Source of the DNA: Chryseobacterium salivictor
GTDB lineage: Bacteria > Bacteroidota > Bacteroidia > Flavobacteriales > Weeksellaceae
DNA: 64,000 nucleotides
Assembly (NCBI RefSeq): GCF_004359195.1
Contig: NZ_CP037954.1
Span: forward strand, 2,108,001-2,172,000
Direction: 5' to 3'
Part shown: piece after piece, positions 9,715 to 18,844 of the stretch
Layout of the letters: each line of letters starts with the position of its first letter
How positions within the stretch are numbered: position 1 is the stretch's first letter
Program-made: the position numbers and the translations under genes
Notes under the pieces: model-generated
The model's input: only the letters and a program-made list of their open reading frames with translations
Told to the model about the DNA's origin: nothing
Databases searched by the model: none

Positions 9715-12693
9715 TTAATGGGAATGGGATTCGTGTTCTTCGCCTTCTAAAGTGTCGCAGTGATAAAGGGTGCGTTGCTTTTTCTCTGTACTCTGCGTAT
9801 TTCCTTTTTTGGCGTCGTCGGAGAAGAGCATTTTCTGAATGATTCTGTTCTTTTCGTCTTTCACCATTTTGTCCTTCAAGGGCTGCTGTGCAGCGTCGAA
9901 ATAGAGGATTCCGTCTACAAAGGTTTTATCCACGGTGGCGTAAATACTGAGCGGATTATTGGTCCATAGCACCAAATCGGCATCTTTACCTGCTTCGATG
10001 CTTCCGACTTTATGGTCGATCTGCAGCATCTTTGCCGGATTCAGCGTAACCATTTTCCAGGCTTCTTCCTGAGGTACATTTCCATATTTTACGGTTTTTC
10101 CAGCTTCCTGATTGAGTCTTCTCGCCATTTCCGCGTCATCGGAATTGATGGCCACGTTCACGCCTGCCTGCATCATCAGTGCGGCATTGTAGGGAATGGC
10201 TTCCCGCACCTCTTCTTTATATGCCCACCAGTCGGAGAAGGTGGAGGCATTGGCGCCGTGTTTCTTCATCTTGTCGGCGACTTTATAACCTTCAAGAATA
10301 TGAGTAAAGGTCTGCACCCTGAAATCAAACCGGTCTGCCACATCCATCAACATATTGATTTCACTCTGCACATAGGAATGGCAGGTGATAAACCTTTTAT
10401 CCTTCAGGATTTCCAGCATCGTTTCCAGCCTGAGGTCTTTTCGGTAGTTTTTGTTGACGGCTTTCTCTTTTTCGTATTCCAGTGCCCGGGTGAACCAAAA
10501 GTCGAATGCCTGCTCGACACCACCTCTGGACTGCGGGAAGCGGTTTGGGCTATTGCCCCAGTTGCTCTGTTTTACATTTTCGCCCAGGGCAAATTTAATA
10601 TAAGGTTTTGCCTGTGGAAACCGCATGTTTTCAGCATCTTCACCCCACCGGAATTTCACCATAGAGGCCTGTCCGCCCACTGGATTGGCAGAGCCATGAA
10701 GCTGCTGCGCCGAGGTTACCCCTCCGGCAAGCTGTCTGTAAAAATTAACATCATCGGGATCGATGGCATCGCTCATGCGGACTTCGCCGGAATTGTTGGT
10801 TCCCGATTCATTCACGCCCCGGGAAAGTCCGATGTGGGTATGTTCGTCGATGATTCCGCTGGTAAGGTGGAAATTGGTTCCGTCGATTACGGCAGCGTTT
10901 CCTGGAGAAAGCCCCTGTCCGACCTGCACGATTTTCCCTTTGGAAACTTTTACATCGGTATTCTTTGCAATGCCTTTACTGCTGTTGGTCCATACCGTGG
11001 CATTTCTGATCAGATAGTCTTTCTGAGCGGGCAGCGTTTCTGCGCCAAAAGCAGAGAACGGATACCATATTTTTCCTGGTTCGTCAGCTTTGGCGATGTC
11101 TTCTTTCTTTGCTTCAGGTTCGAAAGCTTTGACAAAACTGATGGTGAACGGCACACTGTGTCCGTCTTTATCCATAGCAGTACCGGTTCGGTTTTTGAAA
11201 TCCGTCAGTGGCAGCATGATGCGGTAATTCTGCAGCGAATCATTCGGAAGTTTCAGTTCCATGGCCATTTTATAATCGGCCACAGCGATTTTTACTTTTC
11301 CTTTTTTATCGCTTTGGATAATTTCGGCTTCCGGCTTGGTAATCTTTCCTTTGATCTTAAGGTCGTAGGTCTGGCTGTTGAGCTGTACCCTGTAATCGCC
11401 GCGCACATCGGTGTCTGGACTTCTGTTGATGATGTTCTGTTTTCCGGAAACCCAGTTTTCATAGATCACGGCTTCCTTCGCGAAAAGGTCATCTGAAACC
11501 ATAATGAAATTGGCCAGTGAACCTTGGTTGAGGTTTCCGAGTGACGTGACCTGAAGGATTTGCGCCGGCTTTTGGGTCAGCGACTGCAGGATTTCTTCTT
11601 TGGAAAGCCCTTTTTTGTTCAGGTCCCGGAGTTTGTCGAGAAAGGATGCCTTATCTTTCAGTTTAAACATCGTCAGCGCGAAAGGAACTTTTTCTCTGGC
11701 CAGATATACCGCATTGTAAGGTGCCAGTTCCCAGTGTTTCAGGTCTGCGACATCCAGGTCTTCGGGGTTCATCATGTCCTGTACCTGGTAAGGTTTGGGG
11801 TATTCCAGCGGAAGGATGAAGGTGCCGTTGGTCGCCTTCATTTCTTTCACCCTCTGGTATTCGGTTCCGGAGCCCACAAAGACAAACTGTGTTGCGGCTT
11901 CGTCCCCGATATTATCGGCGCGCAGTACGTCCCACTTTTCAGAAGTTTCAATGATGGTGGGCAGTTTCTTAAAGCGGTTGAACGCTTCGAGGTTGGTATT
12001 TTTATTTTCAGCATTGCCAGCTTTCCCATACCAGTCAGCATCCAGATACAGCTGACGCAGCAGCGCCACAGCACCCACGAGTGAGGAAGGGTAGGCCTGC
12101 CGTGAACTTCCTTTGTCCAGGGACAGCATGAGTCCTGCATCTTCTTTAATGACCTTTTCCGAAGAAATACCTTCGCCCAGAGCGATAAGTACGGCGGAGC
12201 CCCGGACAATGCCGTCCTCGTTGAAGCTCAACACCGAACCGAATCCCTGATTCAGATACTCCTGAAAGTCTTTGCCCTGATTGGTAAAGGTGCTTACGGC
12301 GCGTGCATCGGCTTTCACCGCGTCATTGTACGCAGATGAAGTGGCGTCTGTGGGCAGGTAAGAACTGCCGGGATTGTACTCGTTGCGTTTGGCTTTTTCG
12401 ACGCCCACACTGGCATACGGATCGATAAACGAAGGATAGACGAAAGCGCCGTGGCCATCGATCACCACTGCATTTTTTGGAATGCTGACCTTGCCGGAAG
12501 CCAGGATTTTGCCTTCCTGAAAGACCAGAACCGCATTTTCGACTTTCGTTTTGTAATCCTGATAGAGGGTGATGTTTTTTACCGCATACACGCTGCGGTC
12601 TTTTCCTTTGGTATCATTGGGCCAGTAGCCGACCTGGGCAGACCCGGCCACAAAGATGCCGGCTGCCACAACAGAGAGTAATTTCCTGATCAT
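9715..12693 (-). CDS. Large secreted amidohydrolase-family protein with two tandem domains
   Basis: 992 residues with a signal peptide (about 1-19, 'VVAAGIFVAGSAQ'). The N-terminal half repeats the degenerate amidohydrolase layout ('VYPSFIDPYASVGVEKA', no HxH). The C-terminal half has a proper metal motif 'GIIDEHTHIG' near residue 617, later His residues in 'RFITCHSYVQSEI' and 'FTHILEGYK', a 'VAINSDDAEMARR' aspartate motif and the closing 'VGSIEAGKDADLVLW'. It therefore looks like an imidazolonepropionase/dihydroorotase-type hydrolase fused to an inactive copy. The C-terminus is rich in His, Glu and Ser. The substrate is unknown; a role in hydrolysing an amide or peptide-like compound in the periplasm fits the family. 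It is followed by its smaller paralogue after 20 bp. Confidence 0.85.
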   Translation of the reverse strand: MIRKLLSVVAAGIFVAGSAQVGYWPNDTKGKDRSVYAVKNITLYQDYKTKVENAVLVFQEGKILASGKVSIPKNAVVIDGHGAFVYPSFIDPYASVGVEKAKRNEYNPGSSYLPTDATSSAYNDAVKADARAVSTFTNQGKDFQEYLNQGFGSVLSFNEDGIVRGSAVLIALGEGISSEKVIKEDAGLMLSLDKGSSRQAYPSSLVGAVALLRQLYLDADWYGKAGNAENKNTNLEAFNRFKKLPTIIETSEKWDVLRADNIGDEAATQFVFVGSGTEYQRVKEMKATNGTFILPLEYPKPYQVQDMMNPEDLDVADLKHWELAPYNAVYLAREKVPFALTMFKLKDKASFLDKLRDLNKKGLSKEEILQSLTQKPAQILQVTSLGNLNQGSLANFIMVSDDLFAKEAVIYENWVSGKQNIINRSPDTDVRGDYRVQLNSQTYDLKIKGKITKPEAEIIQSDKKGKVKIAVADYKMAMELKLPNDSLQNYRIMLPLTDFKNRTGTAMDKDGHSVPFTISFVKAFEPEAKKEDIAKADEPGKIWYPFSAFGAETLPAQKDYLIRNATVWTNSSKGIAKNTDVKVSKGKIVQVGQGLSPGNAAVIDGTNFHLTSGIIDEHTHIGLSRGVNESGTNNSGEVRMSDAIDPDDVNFYRQLAGGVTSAQQLHGSANPVGGQASMVKFRWGEDAENMRFPQAKPYIKFALGENVKQSNWGNSPNRFPQSRGGVEQAFDFWFTRALEYEKEKAVNKNYRKDLRLETMLEILKDKRFITCHSYVQSEINMLMDVADRFDFRVQTFTHILEGYKVADKMKKHGANASTFSDWWAYKEEVREAIPYNAALMMQAGVNVAINSDDAEMARRLNQEAGKTVKYGNVPQEEAWKMVTLNPAKMLQIDHKVGSIEAGKDADLVLWTNNPLSIYATVDKTFVDGILYFDAAQQPLKDKMVKDEKNRIIQKMLFSDDAKKGNTQSTEKKQRTLYHCDTLEGEEHESHSH

Positions 12694-13264
12694 GAAGTTT
12701 AGTTTTCAGAAGTTGGTTAAACGGGCAAATTAATAAATATTTACCACTTAGCGTGCATTATCCGCAGAAAAAAAACACAGGTGTTAATGGGGTAGGAGGC
12801 ATAAGGTTGGATTTTGTGAATGTTTTATATAACAGATCAAGTAACCGATGGGGAAGGTGATGATGTGAAAACAGAGGTTTTTCACGAAAAGATCCAGTCA
12901 TTCAGTCCACAGCAGCAGTTGTTAGAAAATGTGGTTTTTCTTTATTGCTGATTCTGCAGCCTGCTTCCTGGATCGTGTTTTAGCAAAGTAAAAGCAGTCC
13001 TTTTGGAAAACTGCTATAATGATCTCTATTTTAAAAATGATAACTTCATAGACGGTCAAAAAAGTGTAGGCTGTCCCAAGTGAAGTTGAAGGATTCGACG
13101 GGCTTTACCTCTTCTTTTTTATTTTTTCTAAGGAATCGGTGATTATTTAATTCATTTGCGTTCGGTGAATCTTCAATTTCTTGTTTTGCAGATAAAAACG
13201 ACCTTAGGCCGAGCCGAACTGAGCGAAGCTAAAGCTTGGTTATTATCTGCTGTGTTTCTTATAT
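12694..13264. other. Spacer holding the remnant of a cassette-associated element
   Basis: 571 bp without a supported gene. The first ~290 bp show nothing recognisable. From 12991 on, the sequence matches the downstream end of the elements found at 20-36 kb (terminator hairpin, then the end of an attC-like site at 13242), listed separately. Confidence 0.65.
12991..13242 (+). mobile_element. Right-end remnant R0 of the Yrec/IS91 element
   Basis: Starts with the same terminator hairpin as the complete elements (AAAGCAGT...ACTGCT, 12991-13015). It ends in 'CTAAAGCTTGGTTA' immediately before the cassette start TTATCTGC at 13243. Between 13091 and 13242 it has a long-loop version of the element's terminal palindrome (GGCTTTA...TAAAGCTT) of about 150 bp; remnant R1 at 18845-19000 is closely similar. 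No transposase or recombinase coding remains. Confidence 0.65.
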
Positions 13265-14092
13265 TTATTTGTTTTCAAAATTCGGCTTTGAATCTTTTTC
13301 TATATAAATGTAGCGACCTTTTATTCCATTTTGTAACATCGTTTTTTTTCGATTTAGTTCGTCAATAGATTCGACAGTTTCATTTTTAAAAGATGTTTTT
13401 TCACCACTTTTTATTTTGTCAGAAAACATCCGTTGTGGATTTTGAAAAATTTCCTCAATATATTTATTAAACTTTTTATCAGTTATTGGAAGTGCTAGTT
13501 GACCATAATGAGTTTCTAAAAATTCATTTGTATCATAGGTTTGATGTGATTTTTTGTTTTTTACGAGTTTGTAGACAAAATTCTTTTCGGAATCTTCTAG
13601 TAAAAAAATCATTCCAGGTAAACCGCGAAATTTGTAAGGTCCTTCAGAAATATTTACATCATTCGAAAACCAAGCTGTCCACTTTCTTCCTCCAAATTCT
13701 GTCGTGGCTTTTTGAAGCTTATAATCATTGTACATTTGAGTTTCAGAAAATAATATCCATTTCATTTCGTCATCTGTTTTCTCAATAAAATAATCGAAGA
13801 AATCACGATATCTATTATTTCTAAAAGAATTGGGTTGGCGAACAACTATTTGATCAGTTTTTGTACTGTAACGAGAAACTGATTCGCCTGCATTTTTATT
13901 TATTGAATCATAGTCAATAAAATCGTAGTCATAAAATTTTGTAGAAGTAGGATTTATGTCCAATGCCATTAAATTTTTTCGATAATCTTCACTTGAATTA
14001 TTTCTGTAGTTTAATTCGTAAATAAATCTGTTAGTTTGAGATTTGCAAAAAATACTTGCAATCACAATAAATAGAAAAAAAGTTTTATTCAT
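13265..14092 (-). CDS. GLPGLI family protein (cassette-type gene)
   Basis: 275 residues with a signal peptide ('FFLFIVIASIFCKSQ'). It carries the family-defining motif in 'YKFRGLPGMIFLLED' near residue 158, preceded by 'WTAWFSNDVNISEGP'. GLPGLI proteins are secreted or surface proteins of Bacteroidota with unknown function. The gene is flanked like an integron cassette: TTATCTGC at its 3' side (13243) and the complement ACAGATAAC at its 5' side (14130-14138), where an attI-like palindrome begins. Its AT-rich sequence contrasts with the neighbouring amidohydrolase genes. It probably entered as a cassette. Confidence 0.85.
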   Translation of the reverse strand: MNKTFFLFIVIASIFCKSQTNRFIYELNYRNNSSEDYRKNLMALDINPTSTKFYDYDFIDYDSINKNAGESVSRYSTKTDQIVVRQPNSFRNNRYRDFFDYFIEKTDDEMKWILFSETQMYNDYKLQKATTEFGGRKWTAWFSNDVNISEGPYKFRGLPGMIFLLEDSEKNFVYKLVKNKKSHQTYDTNEFLETHYGQLALPITDKKFNKYIEEIFQNPQRMFSDKIKSGEKTSFKNETVESIDELNRKKTMLQNGIKGRYIYIEKDSKPNFENK

Positions 14093-14135
14093 TAAATTTT
14101 ATTTTTAAAATGTAATCTTGTTTAACATAACAGAT

Positions 14136-14275
14136 AACTCGTTTACAGGTAAAATAAAATCACACAAAGCCATCCCAACCCGGTTGTATAAGTATGATAA
14201 TCGCAATACCTTATTGCTCTGCTAAAATTAGGAAAAATCTTTTACAAACCATCAAACGGTCTTTTTTATCTGCGG
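14136..14275 (-). other. attI-like site S1 with tail end of an integrase gene
   Basis: Starting at AAC (14136-14138) and reading 'AACTCGTTTA', the sequence is homologous to the site at 36873-36952, including 'ACAAAGCCAyCCC' and 'AAGTATGATAATCG'. Past the palindrome, 14242-14275 on the minus strand reads like the last codons of the integrase remnant found at 36978 (CAGATAAAAA...CCGTTTGATG...TTTGTAA), with indels. It is a decayed second copy of an integrase/attI junction whose first cassette is the GLPGLI gene. Confidence 0.55.
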
Positions 14276-14346
14276 TAGGTTTCCGAGGACATTGATTGGT
14301 GGTCCTGGACAATTCAATATCAGCGTTCGTGGCCGCAGCAGGATGA

Positions 14347-15267
14347 TCAGCCTTTTTTGCGGGTAAATGAAAATACGGTCTTCAGGAACTCGTCATTGTT
14401 TTCGTAATACAGCAGATGACCGCCATTGATTTTTGCTACGCGCTGATTAGGGAATCTGAACAGTTTATAATGGTCGGGACCTACGGCATGATCCTGTGTT
14501 CCGGTGATGACCAGAACGGGAACTTTTATTCCCGGAGTCAGCTTTGTAAAATCTCCATAATATTCGTCCATAGACCATACGGTGTCTCGGAATCCATTCT
14601 CGTCGGGTCTCTTTTCGTCGATTTTATTCAGGATGTCCATGTTTTGCGGACTGTCCGTCAGCAGTTTATACATCAGTCCTTTCTCATTCAGAAGCCCCAT
14701 CGCTTCCGAAAGGGCGGCCATGAACTGTCCGTCTTTTATTTCAATATGACTTCCTGTAAGCTGGTTGGCGTAAGCCACCTGGCCGATCACCGAATCGTTG
14801 AGGTAAAGCGTACTGTTGACCAGAATCAGCCCTTTTAGATGACTGCCGTATTTTGCCGCGTAACTGGCAGCGATAATACCGCCAAAAGAATGCGCCATCA
14901 GATACACTTTTTTCGAACCCAGCTGTTTCCGGATATCTTCAATATCTTCCACCATTCTGTTCACGGAATAATCATTGGTTACCGACGCCAGGGAGCGGCC
15001 GCTTCCACGCTGGTCGTAATACACCATTTTCAGGCGGCTTTCTAAATTTTTACCTTTCAGGTTTTCAAAAGAATCGCTCCACATCCCGGGACCGCCATGA
15101 ACATAAATGCACAGATCGCCACTGCCCGAAACCTTGGTGAAAAGTTTGGTACCGTCTGAAGTTTCAGTATAATACGGAGCTGCAGAATCTGGCTTTTGAG
15201 AAAGGGTCTGGGCGAAAAGTAAATGCGCCAACAGAATAAATACTGCGGAAAGATGAGTTTTTTTCAT
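14347..15267 (-). CDS. Secreted alpha/beta hydrolase, proline iminopeptidase-like
   Basis: 306 residues with a signal peptide (about 1-19, 'FILLAHLLFAQ'). The fold is clear from the oxyanion motif 'YVHGGPGMWSDSF', 'MVYYDQRGSGRS', the nucleophile elbow 'MAHSFGGIIAA' (Ser near 127), the acid in 'ITGTQDHAVGPDHY' and the catalytic His in 'INGGHLLYYEN'. The 'HGGPG' and 'DQRGSGRS' strings are those of prolyl aminopeptidases of family S33, so cleavage of small peptides or esters in the periplasm is likely. It reads in the same direction as the TraB-like gene upstream (138 bp apart). Confidence 0.87.
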   Translation of the reverse strand: MKKTHLSAVFILLAHLLFAQTLSQKPDSAAPYYTETSDGTKLFTKVSGSGDLCIYVHGGPGMWSDSFENLKGKNLESRLKMVYYDQRGSGRSLASVTNDYSVNRMVEDIEDIRKQLGSKKVYLMAHSFGGIIAASYAAKYGSHLKGLILVNSTLYLNDSVIGQVAYANQLTGSHIEIKDGQFMAALSEAMGLLNEKGLMYKLLTDSPQNMDILNKIDEKRPDENGFRDTVWSMDEYYGDFTKLTPGIKVPVLVITGTQDHAVGPDHYKLFRFPNQRVAKINGGHLLYYENNDEFLKTVFSFTRKKG

Positions 15268-15405
15268 ATGAATTGAATTTTGAGGCGGGCAGGAACCCGC
15301 TGTTACTGTTATTGTTTTTTAGGATGGTAAAGATCAATAATGGGACGCGTACTGCGCAGGTGATGGCGCGAAGCAGATCCCATAGATGGTTTCGCTTCAT
15401 TTCCT

Positions 15406-16116
15406 TTATTGAAGGGTCCGGTGCGGTATCTTGTCTTTGAGGAAAATATAATGATCATCCCCCGTCAGAAAAAGAATTTTCTTGTTTCTGTTTTTTGCGA
15501 TGATCTTTTTTATGTTTTTCAGCAGTTCATCATTACGCTGGTCATAAAAATCGGTTACCCTTTGATGAACGCTTCCGCGGAGGCTTTCTGCGAGGCAGTT
15601 ATAAAACTTTCCGGTAAGTTCGCCGTCGTTACTATTCAGAATCTCTGGCAGGCTTTTCGTTTTCAGAATGGGGAGCCGCTCCGTGTTGAAATGGCTGCAT
15701 TTTGACTTTTTATTGAAATAGACCGTATCTTCTGCAAGTGCTTTTTCATATATTTTAATGGGGGCGGTTTCCTTCCAGTAATTTTCTGGAATGGGTTTTC
15801 CTTCGATATCGCTTCCCAGCCAGTCAAATCCTTCTGTTTTTATTTGGGGAAACCACTGCTTCATCATCCACATTTCGTACGGATAATTCTTTTTCAGATA
15901 AAGGGAATCCTGCATCATGTCTTCGGGCCGTATTTCTACCGCAATGAGGTCAGGCTTCAGTTCAGCTGCTTTTTCTCTCAGGTGGCGGTAACTGTACTGG
16001 CCGTTAATCTGATGAAGCGTGTGAAGGGTAGGGAGCAGATACACTGTAGGGTTATTCGTTTTGCAGCTGTATAAAACGGTACATGCACCAAAGAAAATAA
16101 AAAATTTATGAATCAT
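15406..16116 (-). CDS. TraB/ChaN-like lipoprotein
   Basis: 236 residues with a lipoprotein signal; lipobox 'VLYSC' (Cys18). The start of the mature protein, 'VYLLPTLHTLHQIN', and the end, 'KKILFLTGDDHYIFLKDKI', resemble the first and last conserved blocks (GTxH and GxxH) of the TraB/TIKI/ChaN superfamily of metal-dependent or haem-related proteins. Between them, 'LKPDLIAVEIRPED' fits the conserved Glu block of the same fold. The function is not known. It lies upstream of the hydrolase gene on the same strand. Confidence 0.6.
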   Translation of the reverse strand: MIHKFFIFFGACTVLYSCKTNNPTVYLLPTLHTLHQINGQYSYRHLREKAAELKPDLIAVEIRPEDMMQDSLYLKKNYPYEMWMMKQWFPQIKTEGFDWLGSDIEGKPIPENYWKETAPIKIYEKALAEDTVYFNKKSKCSHFNTERLPILKTKSLPEILNSNDGELTGKFYNCLAESLRGSVHQRVTDFYDQRNDELLKNIKKIIAKNRNKKILFLTGDDHYIFLKDKIPHRTLQ

Positions 16117-16324
16117 TTAATGGGGTTCGTTTAATTTTAAGAGGCAGATTTTCAATAACTGCTGATTTGTAGTATCAGTAGATTTTTTGTTACAGATTAA
16201 TTCTGAAAAATAAGTCTCATTGAACGGAGCCTTGAACCGGACGATTGGGAAAGGTTTCCTTAAAAGAAATGGAGGTTTTTCCGCCGGTTTCGATGGACGG
16301 ATTCTCTTTTATTACAGGTGTTAT

Positions 16325-16705
16325 TTAGAAATCAAACCATTGCCGGGCGTACCTGAAAAGGACAAATAGGAGATAACCATACAACAATATGACTGGCAAT
16401 GCAGAATACCATTTCGTAGGCAGTTTTTCTTTACTGTCGATTTTACTTTTAATGTCGTCCAGCACATATTGGGGGATCAGCCGTAAAGTTGCTCTGATGA
16501 GCAGCGGAACAATAATCAGATCGTCCAGCAAGCCTAATACCGGTATGAAATCAGGAATCAGGTCAATTGGACTCAGCAGGTATCCCACCGTAAGTGTTGC
16601 CAGTAATTTGGCTGCCAGTGGCGTCCGCCTGTCAAACAGCGCATAGTAAATCGGAACGGTTTCCTGCTTTAATTTTTTTATGTTTTCTTTTAACGTACTG
16701 AACAT
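16325..16705 (-). CDS. YkvA family (DUF1232) small membrane protein
   Basis: 126 residues. The signature 'LSPIDLIPDFIPVLGLLDD' (residues ~45-63) defines DUF1232. Hydrophobic segments at about 36-52, 65-80 and 102-120 make it a small inner-membrane protein. Its role is unknown in all phyla. Preceded and followed by short spacers, it seems to be a single gene. Confidence 0.88.
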   Translation of the reverse strand: MFSTLKENIKKLKQETVPIYYALFDRRTPLAAKLLATLTVGYLLSPIDLIPDFIPVLGLLDDLIIVPLLIRATLRLIPQYVLDDIKSKIDSKEKLPTKWYSALPVILLYGYLLFVLFRYARQWFDF

Positions 16706-17063
16706 CCGCGTAAAAGTAGAAAATTATGACGGTATTATGGTGACCATGCAAAAGAATCTGCGATTTCGGGCAGCAGCGCAGGATTCTTCATTGAAAAAAT
16801 AATTTTCATTTATGAAATGCAAGCGTTTTTTAAGCCAAAAAACTCATGCTTATGGTAAAGTTTTATAAAGCCACACGGTACCATCGCGGGGAATTGACTG
16901 TTGTTTCCATGAAATTCTGCCGTACTGAATATACAGATTTTACCCGTTTTATTGAGATAATTTGGTTAATTTTGATCATCATAAACGGAGGTTTTTTCAC
17001 AGGCCGATGTTATGAACAAGGTGGTTAAGATTCGGTTGTCCAATAATTTAAATATAAAATATA
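16706..17063. other. Spacer between DUF1232 and CHAD genes
   Basis: 358 bp between divergent genes. A frame at 16846-17028 has no recognisable features and is not called. No convincing promoter or hairpin was identified by eye. Confidence 0.5.
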
Positions 17064-17816
17064 ATGGAAAAGAATTTATTAAAATATTATATTTTTAAAC
17101 GCCTTGAGTCGGTCGGAAAGCATCTTTCAGCATATCCAAACGACAGAAAGCCCAAACATATTCATGGGTTACGCCTTGATATAAAGATGATAAAGGCGGT
17201 GTTTTCTTTTGCCGGAAAGGTTTATCAGCAAAAATATGACGCCACCAGGCTAAGACCATTATTTCGGGAAGCAGGAAAAATACGGGTGAGCGGAATAAGT
17301 ATCCCTATGTTGGCCAGTGATTCAGGTATTCCTAAAAAGCTCATTTCAAGGCTGCAAAAGAAAGAAGATCTTCTGGTTCGCAGTTTCATCAGCAATTGTT
17401 CAAAATACACCTTTCTTATCCGGGATTTCCGCAAAGAAATTTCCCTGCCTGAAAAATTACCCGGCAACAACATCATTAAGAAATACTTTAAAAATGAAAT
17501 AAAGAAAGCCACTCAGCTTCTCAAGTTGAAAGACCGGGAAAAGATGCACCGCTACAGAATGAAAATAAAGAAAATCATGTATTTATATAACGCTTTGCCT
17601 CCTGAAATTCAAAAAAAAATTCACCTGAATGAGGCCGAAATTAAGAAGCAGGAAAAAAAGCTGGGCAAATGGCATGATACCTATTCTGCCATGAAGTTTC
17701 TTTCGCCCGGATATCTGCTCATGGAGGAATCACCTGGTTTTTCAAACATAAAAGAAAAGGAAAAAAAACAGTTCAATGCCCTGTTCGCCTACCTGAAGAA
17801 AAAAAGCATCCGGTAA
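17064..17816 (+). CDS. CHAD domain protein
   Basis: 250 residues, strongly basic and helical. The pattern of spaced His and basic residues, 'KHIHGLRLDIKMIKAVFSF' near residue 32 and 'MHRYRMKIKKIMYLYNALP' near 166, then 'LGKWHDTYSAMKFL', is that of the CHAD (conserved histidine alpha-helical) domain, which binds polyphosphate. In the family it targets proteins to polyphosphate granules. It has no fused CYTH domain here. It is divergent from the DUF1232 gene. Confidence 0.85.
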   Translation: MEKNLLKYYIFKRLESVGKHLSAYPNDRKPKHIHGLRLDIKMIKAVFSFAGKVYQQKYDATRLRPLFREAGKIRVSGISIPMLASDSGIPKKLISRLQKKEDLLVRSFISNCSKYTFLIRDFRKEISLPEKLPGNNIIKKYFKNEIKKATQLLKLKDREKMHRYRMKIKKIMYLYNALPPEIQKKIHLNEAEIKKQEKKLGKWHDTYSAMKFLSPGYLLMEESPGFSNIKEKEKKQFNALFAYLKKKSIR

Positions 17817-17931
17817 AGCCTTTCGAACCCTGTTTATTTTTGCAAAGCGTTTGCGTAGCCTTTATTGAATTTGTTGATTTTTAAGAAAATATTTGGATTG
17901 CAGTTAATGTTTAGTTAAATGCATTGTTTAA

Positions 17932-17965
17932 TTTGTAATTAATGGTAGCGTACGTTGTAACTTTA
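17932..17965 (+). promoter_or_regulatory. Possible Bacteroidota promoter of the 18004 gene
   Basis: TTTG at 17932-17935 and TAACTTTA at 17958-17965 are 22 bp apart, close to the TTTG-N19-21-TAnnTTTG pattern. The -7 element differs at its last base. Confidence 0.35.
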
Positions 17966-18003
17966 CTTTTTAAATACATTTTATTAAACTAAAAACAACA
18001 ACC

Positions 18004-18675
18004 ATGAAAATTTTAAAAACAATGCTCAATCCGTTGAGACCGGCTTTAATGTTATTGCTGCTGATTCCTTTCAGTACTGTTTTTGCACAGAATACAGATC
18101 AGAAAATGAAGTTGGATAAAATCGTAGAAACAAGCTTTGATGTAAAGGATTTCAACGTCTGGAAGCCCCTGTTCCTGAAAGATTCTTTGCAGCGCAAACA
18201 GAATGGAATGAACACCATTATCATCAGCTCCAGGGTGGGGGAGCCCAATAAGATGATGAATGTGGCGACCGTAATGGATGTGGAAAAAGCCAAAGCTGCT
18301 ATGAAAGACCCTGCTTATCTGGAAAGAATAAAAATGAGAGGCGTCTCTAATCCCAAAGCAGAATTTTATCAGGTCATCCGGCATAATCCCGATGCAAAGG
18401 AATCCAAATGGGCGATTATGACGCATAAGGTTAAAGATTTTGATGCCTGGTTGATAGGCTTCGACCAAGGGAAGCCGATGCGCGAGAATGCCGGATTAAT
18501 TGATGCTTTGGTCGCACGCAATATTGATGATCCCATGATCGTGCAGGTCGTTTGTGATATAACGGATATGGCGAAAGCAAAAGCTTTTATGAATTCTCCG
18601 GTACTAAAGGAAAGAATGAAAGAAGCCGGCGTTATCAGCAAACCTACTGTTGAATATTACGAATCAAGAGAGTAA
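18004..18675 (+). CDS. Secreted protein with duplicated ferredoxin-like (ABM-type) domain
   Basis: 223 residues with a signal peptide (about 1-28, ending 'FSTVFAQ'). The mature part consists of two similar halves: 'ETSFDVKDFNVWKPLFLKD...VATVMDVEKAKAAM' and 'MTHKVKDFDAWLIGFDQGK...VCDITDMAKAKAFM', each ending with a '...ERMK.(A)GV' type motif. Such internal duplication matches the dimeric alpha/beta-barrel fold made from two ABM-like units. No catalytic residues stand out, so the function is unknown. It is monocistronic: a candidate promoter precedes it and a hairpin follows. Confidence 0.75.
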   Translation: MKILKTMLNPLRPALMLLLLIPFSTVFAQNTDQKMKLDKIVETSFDVKDFNVWKPLFLKDSLQRKQNGMNTIIISSRVGEPNKMMNVATVMDVEKAKAAMKDPAYLERIKMRGVSNPKAEFYQVIRHNPDAKESKWAIMTHKVKDFDAWLIGFDQGKPMRENAGLIDALVARNIDDPMIVQVVCDITDMAKAKAFMNSPVLKERMKEAGVISKPTVEYYESRE

Positions 18676-18728
18676 TCCTGATCATTTCATGAAAATATTT
18701 TAACTCATTCAGGATATTTTGGTATCAT

Positions 18729-18757
18729 AAAATGCTTCACACCAAGCGGGGCATTTT
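18729..18757 (+). terminator. Rho-independent terminator
   Basis: AAAATGC...GCATTTT stem 54 bp after the stop of the 18004 gene; the second arm supplies the T run. Confidence 0.55.
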
Positions 18758-18844
18758 GTCGTTTATCCCTATTCACCGGCCGCCCTTCCCTCCGCTGCTG
18801 AGCAGATCCACCTCGTTGGCTTTCTTGCAATGCCGGGAGCGTAG

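Noticed and set aside
10012-11496. 494-codon plus-strand frame opposite the large amidohydrolase gene
   Set aside because: Its translation (rich in His, Phe, Cys) looks like an antisense shadow; the minus strand encodes a clear two-domain protein throughout.
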